A stretch of DNA of 9,616 bases from contig JAODMS010000168.1 in the NCBI GenBank assembly GCA_025464925.1, forward strand, positions 1-9,616, written 5' to 3'. This stretch comes from Arthrobacter sp. (GTDB lineage Bacteria > Actinomycetota > Actinomycetes > Actinomycetales > Micrococcaceae). Below are positions 1 through 5,213 of the stretch, one piece after another. Numbering within the stretch: position 1 is the stretch's first letter; each line of letters starts with the position of its first letter. The position numbers and the translations under genes were made by a program. Under the pieces are notes generated by a model. It was not told the DNA's origin. It was given only the letters and a program-made list of their open reading frames with translations, and did not search any database.

Positions 1-252
1 CAGCTGCTCCTCGACGTAACGGGCCGATTCCTCATACCCGGAAGTGCCGGACGCGCGGTTTCCGCCATGAGCATCGGCCACCCGCTGCAGTGCCTGAAGG
101 TGGTCCATCATGCCCCGGCCCCTGAAAGCCTCAAGTACCGCGCGGGCATCCACACCGCTCGAAGGAGCCAGTCGCGGGGCAGTGCATCCGGACATTAAGA
201 GGCTGATTGCGACCACGACGGCGGCGGCCGCGGCTCTTCCGCGCGTGATCAT
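1..252 (-). CDS. M28-family metallopeptidase lipoprotein (5' part, cut by window edge)
   Basis: This is the first 84 codons of a minus-strand gene that leaves the window at base 1. Seen: a short basic N-terminus (MITRGR), an Ala/Val-rich hydrophobic stretch and a lipobox ending LLMSGC with the lipidated Cys at residue 23. After a Pro/Ser linker comes residues 51-84 (HLQALQRVADAHGGNRASGT, then SGYEESARYVEEQL). That segment matches the N-terminal region typical of secreted M28 aminopeptidases, in which HLxALQxIAxxxGGNRAxGTxGYxxSxxYV precedes the PA and zinc-peptidase domains. The zinc ligands lie outside the window, so catalytic competence cannot be judged. The ATG at 252 is preceded by AGGA at ten bases; an in-frame ATG at 270 would add six residues (MQDSFT) but has GGAG only one base away. 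Inferred role: a membrane-anchored extracytoplasmic exopeptidase. It could also be a related peptidase with the same N-terminal segment. Confidence 0.82.
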   Translation of the reverse strand, partial: MITRGRAAAAAVVVAISLLMSGCTAPRLAPSSGVDARAVLEAFRGRGMMDHLQALQRVADAHGGNRASGTSGYEESARYVEEQL

Positions 253-407
253 CGTAAAGGAATCCTGCATGCTCCGAACATAGTGCTTCAGCCGTTCATT
301 GCTTCCCCCTCAACCGATTCACACAGCATATTCACAGGCCGACTCCAGATGAAAAGGACCTGCCGAAAGGCAGCAACCGTGCACTGGTTATCACCGGGTT
401 TCCGCGC

Positions 408-654
408 ATGATCGCCCAGTGCGGACACGTGCTTCCCTCGGTGTTGGCCGTGATCCTGCTGTCGACGGCGGCCTGCACCCCGACAGCTCCGGCCAGCGGC
501 GCGAGGACTGGATCCGGCGGTCCCGCTGGCAGAGGGCTCTGCGCGAACTGCAAGCCCGTCACCGCTCCCCCAACCGCGCCGGAGCTACTATCCCGACAAA
601 TCCGAAGGGCTGTTACGCGCGGCGGCACCCGTGGCGGCGCCGACAGTGACGTGA
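408..654 (+). pseudogene. Possible decayed lipoprotein gene, coding signal in three frames
   Basis: The ATG at 408 opens a good bacterial lipoprotein signal: a short polar start, a hydrophobic core (LPSVLAVILL) and a lipobox ending LSTAAC at residue 23, with high GC at third positions. That frame then becomes Gly/Arg/Pro-rich and unstructured. From about 497 to 562 the +1 neighbouring frame (positions 2 mod 3) reads as a plausible amphipathic helix (EDWIRRSRWQRALRELQARH), again with high third-position GC. From about 583 the remaining frame reads SYYPDKSEGLLRAAAPVAA and stops at 652-654. Successive protein-like pieces in three frames suggest an old secreted lipoprotein with at least two frameshifts. 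The family is unknown. There is no strong ribosome site before 408. The long open frame beyond 654 runs antisense into the 337-codon gene and should not be believed. The whole call could be chance in GC-rich DNA. Confidence 0.25.
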
Positions 655-758
655 CTGCTAATCCGGGAGGCAATAGGGACGAACTGGTCGACTGTGACCG
701 TTATGTCCAGGGTGCCGTAGGCCGGGTCGAGGTTTTGCCGGAGAGGTATCTGGTCCAC
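588..758 (-). CDS. Small hypothetical ORF directly after the 337-residue gene
   Basis: A GTG at 758, five bases past the stop codon of the upstream minus-strand gene, opens 56 codons ending in TAG. The protein begins VDQIPLRQNLDPAYGTLDIT and continues with a beta-like stretch (VTVDQFVPIASRISSHVTVG) and an Ala/Gly tail. The first 35 codons have the high third-position GC expected of a real gene here, more so than the competing frames. The only Shine-Dalgarno-like bases (TAGGAAA) sit within the upstream stop codon and too close to the GTG, so translation would have to be coupled. The frame is also open backwards into the upstream gene, so this may be a fragment of a longer lost gene. No family recognised. 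Confidence 0.3.
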   Translation of the reverse strand: MDQIPLRQNLDPAYGTLDITVTVDQFVPIASRISSHVTVGAATGAAARNSPSDLSG

Positions 759-762
759 TTTC

Positions 763-1776
763 CTAAGGGTAGACCTCGCGGACCCAATGGTTCAGGTGCG
801 CCACTGCGCTTCTTCGGACCCCCTCTGCGCGACACCACACCACCTCGTCACCGCCTGGTGAAAGCCCTGCACGCGCGGCCTCATCTACGCGCTGCACGAC
901 CGGAAAAGTTTCGCCGAAAACGAATTCGTGGGCTCCGTGCTCAAGTACCGCCAACCATTCCACCGCACGCTGGATCGCCTTCGTTCTTGCGGGGTCGAAG
1001 GTGTGGACAGCGTTCCAACTACCGTCACCCGCTTCGCTGCCCGGTAGGTTAGAAAGCCTCACATCAAGAGCCGCTGTCCCGTCTCCGGCGTCGCGCCAGA
1101 TGACCGCCACGTCCAAGGGGTCCTCGCCGCCGACGGGAGTGAAGTCAAGAAAGACGTTCACCTTATGAAAGTGGTTCGGCAGCGGAAGCCCACGAGCTGA
1201 TTCAAACCGGAGCCCGGAAACGGTTCCGTGCATCTCCTGGCCATGGACCAGAAGGTCCTTCATGAGCTTCTCCCAGGCTCCGACCGGGTCCGCTTCCCGG
1301 GCTATCTGGTTCAGCCGCTTCAGCGACTCGGCGATGGGGATATGCTCGCTCCTGTCACTGTTCACCCGCGCCGTGGCTGCATCCCATATCGAGGACAAGG
1401 CCTGGATGGCCTCGTTGACGAGTTCCCTGGACGTCTCGCTGTTGAGTTTTGGAAATTCCGAATACCCCATGACGGAGGAAGCATCGTCAGCGAGCAAAAG
1501 CGCTTCCGTGCCATTGACGCTGATCCACTTCCGGGCGCCGGCTTCCCGGTCCTCCGGGCTGCTGGCTTCCAGTAGTTTTTCGTCTTCGAAGCCATACCGG
1601 AGGCGCAGCGCGAGGTCGCCAAGCTCGGCATCGAGGACGTGCCCGGACACTGTCAGCGGCATCAGCGGCCGTCGATGACCGGTGTGGATCTGGATGCGTT
1701 CCAGTGCCCCGCGCCTGCAAAGGCGTGCGAATCGTTCGTCATCGGCGTCCGGCGGGTGAGGGTGCTGCACGTTCAC
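763..1776 (-). CDS. Hypothetical protein, 337 residues, family not recognised
   Basis: This is a complete minus-strand ORF. It starts at GTG (1776), with CAGGGG about 14 bases upstream as a weak ribosome site and an in-frame stop shortly before it; GTG at 1770 is an alternative start. The protein is soluble-looking and acidic, with no signal peptide, membrane segment or Cys cluster. The N-terminus (about 1-30) is His/Asp/Arg-rich. Residues 35-70 look beta-rich, and 110-180 look helical (SRELVNEAIQALSSIWDAAT; PIAESLKRLNQIAREADPVG). The C-terminal half alternates strands with a conserved-looking WRDAGDGTAALDVRLSNLPG segment and ends NHWVREVYP. I recognise no catalytic motif and assign no function. 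Codon usage is somewhat more mixed than in the polyol operon. The M28 lipoprotein gene and decayed sequence lie downstream, and upstream is an 18-base dyad that may regulate it. That it is a gene is fairly sure; its role is unknown. Confidence 0.72.
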   Translation of the reverse strand: MNVQHPHPPDADDERFARLCRRGALERIQIHTGHRRPLMPLTVSGHVLDAELGDLALRLRYGFEDEKLLEASSPEDREAGARKWISVNGTEALLLADDASSVMGYSEFPKLNSETSRELVNEAIQALSSIWDAATARVNSDRSEHIPIAESLKRLNQIAREADPVGAWEKLMKDLLVHGQEMHGTVSGLRFESARGLPLPNHFHKVNVFLDFTPVGGEDPLDVAVIWRDAGDGTAALDVRLSNLPGSEAGDGSWNAVHTFDPARTKAIQRAVEWLAVLEHGAHEFVFGETFPVVQRVDEAARAGLSPGGDEVVWCRAEGVRRSAVAHLNHWVREVYP

Positions 1777-1820
1777 TGGACTATCAGCATCCCCTGCATG
1801 GCGGAGTGGTACCGATCAGA

Positions 1821-1838
1821 ACTGTTGTCAACAACGGT
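1821..1838. promoter_or_regulatory. 18-base near-palindrome, candidate operator upstream of the 337-residue gene
   Basis: ACTGTTGTCAACAACGGT has 8-base arms that match at 7 of 8 positions around a central CA. On the minus strand it contains TTGACA (bases 1826-1831), a consensus -35 hexamer, 45-60 bases before the GTG at 1776. No good -10 hexamer lies 16-18 bases further on (CACTCC is there), so the promoter part is weak. The symmetry suits a dimeric repressor, but which one is unknown. Confidence 0.35.
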
Positions 1839-2321
1839 ACGGCCGATATCCTACTGATTTTCATGACATTTATCCTTGGCGCCGGAGGGGACTCTACGGA
1901 AAGTCAGTCTGTTCTATCTTGCATCCGACGCCACGAAAATGCACCGGGATAACGCAGCAAGAGCCACCGGTGGTCGATCGGCATCTCGGACAGCTGAGGT
2001 GTCCTGGCGGTAGAATCAACACCTGCCCTTGGTTCTCCCCGCCGCTGGCGCCCTGGGCCGCTGGCCTCGCTCAGCTCGACCTCCCGGTCTGAACCAACGC
2101 GTCGACAACATTTACGCCCGCACCGGCAATAATGAGCAGGACATAGTGACTCTCCAAGGGGTTCTGCAGACCGCCGGCCCAGCATGTGGACGATCCGGTG
2201 GTCCAGCCAGTATCCACGTGTATACCGGCACCAGTCGTTTTACCCGCAACGGCAACCAGCATCGTTTCGCTCGGCCACACTGCTAGCTCCAGTCCAACCG
2301 GTAATCAGGGGATTCGACCAA
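1839..2321. other. Long intergenic stretch between the hypothetical gene and rtcB
   Basis: No intact gene is convincing in these ~480 bases apart from the doubtful 69-codon minus-strand ORF listed separately. A 93-codon minus-strand ORF (1904-2185) and an 85-codon plus-strand ORF (2029-2286) are Arg/Pro-rich and look like chance frames. A short inverted repeat, AGGTGT...ACACCT (about 1997-2024), has a 16-base loop and is probably insignificant. I found no clear sigma-70-type promoter for rtcB, although its promoter must lie in or near this stretch. Confidence 0.45.
2071..2280 (-). CDS. Doubtful small ORF, 69 residues
   Basis: The GTG at 2280 follows a good ribosome site (GGAG, six bases away). 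The product starts MWPSETMLVAVAGKTTGAGI, continues with a Gly/Ser/Thr/Trp stretch containing one Cys (TGSSTCWAGG) and has one hydrophobic segment near the C-terminus (YVLLIIAGAGVNVVDALV). It ends GRSS. Third-position GC is only moderate. The hydrophobic run could be a membrane segment of a small membrane protein or a remnant of a larger one. No family recognised. It lies divergent to rtcB with 41 bases between the two starts, so their 5' regions would share control sequences if it is real. Confidence 0.22.
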   Translation of the reverse strand: MWPSETMLVAVAGKTTGAGIHVDTGWTTGSSTCWAGGLQNPLESHYVLLIIAGAGVNVVDALVQTGRSS

Positions 2322-3485
2322 ATGCAAAAAATTAGTGAAAAATTGTACAACTGGGCTTCCATACTGGAGGAAAACACACTCGCTCAAGCCGTGACGGCCA
2401 GCGAGATGCCATTCATCTATCCGCACTTGGCCCTCATGCCGGACGCCCATTTAGGGAAGGGTGCGACAGTAGGCTCGGTCATCCCCACGCTGGGGGCAAT
2501 CATTCCTGCGGCCGTGGGGGTAGACATTGGCTGCGGCATGATAGCCGTTAAGACCCAATTCAAAACCGCCGACTTGAAGGGCAAGAATCTTGCCATCCTC
2601 CGGCACAGCATTGAGCGCAGCATTCCGTTATCAGCGGGGAATGCAAACCGAAGGCTGACCGAAACGGCCAAGGTGCGGGTGGCGGAGCTGGAGTCAGTGG
2701 CACCGCGTAATTACGACAACATAACCAAGCGTGATTGGCGACTGCAGCTTGGCACCCTGGGCTCGGGCAATCACTTCATCGAAGTATCGCTGGATGAAGA
2801 GGGCAACGTCTGGCTGTTCCTACACTCCGGCTCACGCGGGATAGGCAATCAGTTGGCCACGCGTCACATTAAGGCAGCCCAACAGTACACCGCAAAGAAG
2901 TCCATAACCGTACCCGACCAGGACCTCGCTTACCTGGTTGAAGGGACACCCGAGTTTGACGCTTATATCGCTGATCTAATCTGGGCGCAGAAATTTGCCT
3001 TGGCCAACCGCGAAGAGATGATGGACAGGGTCATCAAGGATTTCCAGCATTGGTATGGCGAACCGGTTCAGGAGCTGGCGCGTATAAACTGCCACCACAA
3101 CTTCACTCAGCGGGAAACCCATTTCGGGAAAAACGTCTGGCTATCCCGCAAAGGTGCAATTCTTGCGTCCGAGGGAACACTCGGCCTAGTTCCTGGATCG
3201 ATGGGAACTGCCAGTTACGTTGTCGCCGGCAAAGGCAACAAGTTGGCGCTCAACTCTTCTCCCCATGGTGCGGGCCGAAACTACTCACGATCCGCTGCCC
3301 GAAAGAAGTTTTCCCAGGAGCAGCTCAGGGAGGCGATGCAGGGCATTGAATACCGTGACACGGATGCCTTCATCGACGAGATTCCCCAGGCGTACAAGGA
3401 CATCGACATCGTCATGCGTGATGCGGCGGATCTGGTCGAAGTCCAGCACACCTTGCGCCAGATCCTCAACGTGAAGGGAGACTAG
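2322..3485 (+). CDS. rtcB: RtcB-family RNA-splicing ligase
   Basis: RtcB joins RNA 3'-phosphate (or 2',3'-cyclic phosphate) ends to 5'-OH ends using GTP and Mn2+, acting in RNA repair in the cytoplasm. The 387-residue product has the family motifs in order: MPDAHLGKGATVG (39-51), VDIGCG with metal-binding D68/C71 (67-72), GTLGSGNHF with N150/H151 (144-152), HSGSRGIG (168-175), INCHHNF (255-261), SEGTLGLVPGSMG (283-295) and SPHGAGR, whose H315 is the histidine guanylylated in characterised RtcBs. It ends VKGD, keeping the C-terminal Lys that contacts GMP. All key residues seem present, so it should be active. ATG 2322 was chosen over the open frame further upstream because AGGGGA lies nine bases before it and homology-like sequence begins there. 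The length fits the shorter bacterial subgroup. No archease, rtcA or rtcR is adjacent. The first ~60 bases are strikingly AT-rich and GC at third positions is lower than in the polyol genes, suggesting transfer. Confidence 0.95.
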   Translation: MQKISEKLYNWASILEENTLAQAVTASEMPFIYPHLALMPDAHLGKGATVGSVIPTLGAIIPAAVGVDIGCGMIAVKTQFKTADLKGKNLAILRHSIERSIPLSAGNANRRLTETAKVRVAELESVAPRNYDNITKRDWRLQLGTLGSGNHFIEVSLDEEGNVWLFLHSGSRGIGNQLATRHIKAAQQYTAKKSITVPDQDLAYLVEGTPEFDAYIADLIWAQKFALANREEMMDRVIKDFQHWYGEPVQELARINCHHNFTQRETHFGKNVWLSRKGAILASEGTLGLVPGSMGTASYVVAGKGNKLALNSSPHGAGRNYSRSAARKKFSQEQLREAMQGIEYRDTDAFIDEIPQAYKDIDIVMRDAADLVEVQHTLRQILNVKGD

Positions 3486-3673
3486 TGAAGATTATTGTAG
3501 ATCTATCACCCTCTGGATGGTCACGCCGTCCAGCGATCTTGCCGGATCCCGCCCCGTTGACCTCCTCAACAGCAGTTCCTCTCCCCTGCTCCGCGCGCTG
3601 GGAACCTCCCACCGGCACTAGAGCCGGCCCTTGGACCGAACCGGTAACCTGCGGCCCCTGCCCTACGCGATGA
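3485..3673 (+). CDS. Small ORF overlapping the rtcB stop, possibly truncated
   Basis: The rtcB stop and a GTG start share a base (TAGTG), and GGGAG lies four bases before the GTG, the arrangement of translationally coupled operon genes. The product is 62 residues: MKIIVDLSPSGWSRRPAILP followed by a Pro/Ser/Thr-rich tail without obvious structure. The first ~16 residues read like the opening of a real beta-strand-first protein and use AT-rich codons like the end of rtcB. The rest uses the GC-rich style of the neighbourhood. Inferred: the remains of a second gene from an rtcB operon, cut by a recombination or deletion after about codon 18. The alternative is a chance frame. It overlaps the 3' end of the convergent permease gene by 11 bases. 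Confidence 0.35.
   Translation: MKIIVDLSPSGWSRRPAILPDPAPLTSSTAVPLPCSARWEPPTGTRAGPWTEPVTCGPCPTR
3612..3627. terminator. Weak hairpin between convergent genes
   Basis: CCGGC, a six-base loop (ACTAGA) and GCCGG form a five-pair stem between the ends of the rtcB-side ORF and the permease gene. It could act in either direction, but the stem is short and neither side has a T-run. No better terminator is visible between these convergent genes. Confidence 0.2.
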
Positions 3674-5006
3674 GCGCCGCCGCCATGACCATCGGCAGCG
3701 AGACCACTGAGGCGATGGAGGTGACCATCGTCAGGGTCTTAAAGGTCCCTTGGGTGGACAGTCCGAGCAGCGACTTAAACATCCAGAAGAAGTTGCTGTT
3801 GACCTGAAGGGCGAACATCGCGCCGGAGGCGATGGCGAGGCCGATGACGATCGGTGAGACGTTGATCGACCCGAGTACAGGGCCGATGATCCCGGCGGCA
3901 GTGATGGCCGCCACCGACACCGAACCGATCGCCAGGTGCAGCACCGCGGCGATGACCCAGGCGAGCAAGATGCTGAGGATAACTGGAGCCCGGGCATCGG
4001 CAGTGAAGAGGTCGGCCAGAATCGTGTCCAGCCCGGTCTCCCTAATGACGGCGCCCAGGGACCCACCAATGCCGGTGATGAGCAGGATCTCGCCGGAGGT
4101 GTGGAAGCCCTCGCTCATCGCCGTCCCCGTGCCCTCCGTGCCCAGGGTGCGCCGGCAAAGCAGGTAGGAACCGAGCAGGCCGACGAAGAGCGCGAAAGTG
4201 GCGTTGCCGAGGAAGGCGATGAAGTCATTGGAGAACTCGAACAGCTCTGCGAAGGCACCGAACGCGATCATCACCAGCGGCACGAGGATGGGCAGCAGGC
4301 AGACAAACAGCGGAGGCGTCACTGTGTCCTCCTCGGCCAGCTCGGTTGTCTCCTGCACCACCATCGCCTCATCGACCTCTTCATCTTTGGCCGGTTTCCA
4401 GTAGCGGCCGCGCAGGAGCAATTGGAAGATCAGCGTCGTCACGATTGCGGTCAACGGCCCCAGCACGAAGCCGTAAATCAGCCAGGTACCGAGTGGGATG
4501 TTCAACAACCCCGCGATGGAGACCGCGGCTAGTCCCGGAATCACGAAAACGTAACCGGCGAAGATCCCGGTCCCGAGCGCACCGCACATGTGCGGCAAGC
4601 CGGTCCGACCGATGAAGGGCCCGGTCGAGCGCGCCACCGGAGAGGCCAGCACGACCTGCACGTCCACGTAGATGGAGGGGAAGATCGTCGCCATCGCAGC
4701 CGTCAACGCATACGGGAGCCGGCGGGCGCCGACACCGTTGACGAGCATCGTCACCATCTTCCGGAAGGCGCCCATCGCATGGAGCATTGCCCCGATAAGC
4801 ACCCCGAAACCGATGAGCAGGCCGACCTCGGCCATAATCTCGCCGAAGCCGGAGGCGATCGCTGTGATCGTCGCCGTGAAACCGACGCCGGTCGCGAGAC
4901 CGAGGTACAGGGAGCCGATCATCAGCGAGATCACCGGGTCGACTTTGAGCTTAATGATGAGCAGGACGACGACGACGATGGCTATCACGGTGTGAAGGGC
5001 AACCAT
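3663..5006 (-). CDS. gntP: GntP-family permease (gluconate:H+ symporter type)
   Basis: A 447-residue, strongly hydrophobic inner-membrane protein of about twelve membrane segments, the usual GntP size. Family-like signatures: KLKVDPVISLMIGSLYLGLA (19-38), GFGEIMAEVGLLIGFGVLIG (53-72), LHLAIGSVSVAAITAAG (356-372) and QVNSNFFWMFKSLLGLSTQG (401-420). A charged, acidic cytoplasmic-looking loop at 200-231 divides the halves. GntP proteins carry gluconate, or related sugar acids and hydroxy acids, in symport with protons; the exact substrate cannot be read from the sequence. The ATG at 5006 has AGGAG six bases upstream. It follows the mannitol dehydrogenase gene on the same strand, but a hairpin and its own promoter lie in the 207-base gap, so it is probably separately regulated. 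Linkage to polyol genes hints at import of an oxidised sugar derivative, but no gluconate kinase is present here. Confidence 0.9.
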   Translation of the reverse strand: MVALHTVIAIVVVVLLIIKLKVDPVISLMIGSLYLGLATGVGFTATITAIASGFGEIMAEVGLLIGFGVLIGAMLHAMGAFRKMVTMLVNGVGARRLPYALTAAMATIFPSIYVDVQVVLASPVARSTGPFIGRTGLPHMCGALGTGIFAGYVFVIPGLAAVSIAGLLNIPLGTWLIYGFVLGPLTAIVTTLIFQLLLRGRYWKPAKDEEVDEAMVVQETTELAEEDTVTPPLFVCLLPILVPLVMIAFGAFAELFEFSNDFIAFLGNATFALFVGLLGSYLLCRRTLGTEGTGTAMSEGFHTSGEILLITGIGGSLGAVIRETGLDTILADLFTADARAPVILSILLAWVIAAVLHLAIGSVSVAAITAAGIIGPVLGSINVSPIVIGLAIASGAMFALQVNSNFFWMFKSLLGLSTQGTFKTLTMVTSIASVVSLPMVMAAALIA

Positions 5007-5012
5007 GACCTG

Positions 5013-5017
5013 CTCCT
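5013..5017 (-). promoter_or_regulatory. Ribosome binding site of gntP
   Basis: AGGAG on the minus strand, six bases before the ATG at 5006. It fixes the start codon. Confidence 0.75.
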
Positions 5018-5045
5018 GCCTGTACGAGGAGTGGCGTCATCCCAG

Positions 5046-5074
5046 TTCCTACTCTGCTAGGAGCGCCGTGTCAA
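5046..5074 (-). promoter_or_regulatory. Near-consensus housekeeping promoter for gntP
   Basis: On the minus strand TTGACA (5069-5074) and TAGGAA (5046-5051) are separated by exactly 17 bases. The -35 hexamer is perfect and the -10 keeps TA in first place plus the fifth-position A. Transcription would start near 5039, giving a leader of about 33 bases that holds the gntP ribosome site. Two small dyads overlay it: CGCC/GGCG flanking the -35 (5064-5067 and 5075-5078) and TCCTA/TAGGA with a six-base gap over the -10 (5047-5051 and 5058-5062). Either could bind a repressor. Confidence 0.65.
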
Positions 5075-5164
5075 GGCGTGGAAACACCATAGAGCAACCC
5101 GAGCAGGAGCCGTTCGAAGGTTGTGAAGAACGCGGTACGAGGTCTTCCCGCAATATGTCGAGCC

Positions 5165-5181
5165 CCGGCCACTCCGGCCGG
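5165..5181 (-). terminator. GC-rich hairpin after mannitol dehydrogenase
   Basis: CCGGCC, a five-base loop and GGCCGG form a six-pair all-G/C stem starting 32 bases past the dehydrogenase stop codon. No T-run follows on the minus strand, so it is not a classical intrinsic terminator. In GC-rich actinobacteria such hairpins often end or attenuate transcripts. Its place between an operon end and a new promoter supports that role. Confidence 0.42.
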
Positions 5182-5213
5182 CACCTCTCTTTCGGATCGA
5201 AGATTGGCACAGC

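Larger units (their letters stand above)
253..762. other. Gene-poor stretch with weak, conflicting coding signals
   Basis: No ORF here is convincing as an intact gene. On the minus strand, just upstream of the M28 gene, lies an ATG-AAC-GGC-TGA mini-ORF with a GAGGGGGAA ribosome-like site. A ten-codon ORF (MFGACRIPLR) starts at 281, and its TGA overlaps the ATG at 252 as ATGA. On the plus strand there is a lipoprotein-like start at 408, and on the minus strand a 56-codon ORF ending at 588; both are listed separately. A 113-codon minus-strand ORF (332-673) overlaps both and has no recognisable content. The mixture suggests decayed sequence. Confidence 0.5.

Noticed and set aside
655..1052. Continuation of the plus-strand ORF that starts at 408
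   Set aside because: Beyond about 763 it runs antisense to the 337-codon minus-strand gene and is Arg/Pro-rich without domain-like content.
1904..2185. 93-codon minus-strand ORF in the long intergenic stretch
   Set aside because: Arg-rich, low-complexity composition with scattered Cys and no ribosome site; looks like chance.
2184..2321. Upstream extension of the rtcB reading frame
   Set aside because: The added residues are not RtcB-like, and ATG 2322 has a good ribosome site and begins the conserved sequence.
1839..2321. Possible insertion-sequence or integrase remnant
   Set aside because: I looked for transposase-like motifs and terminal inverted repeats around the rtcB locus and saw none.
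3936..4532. 198-codon plus-strand ORF opposite gntP
   Set aside because: His/Asp/Gln-rich mirror of membrane-segment codons, with no independent evidence.
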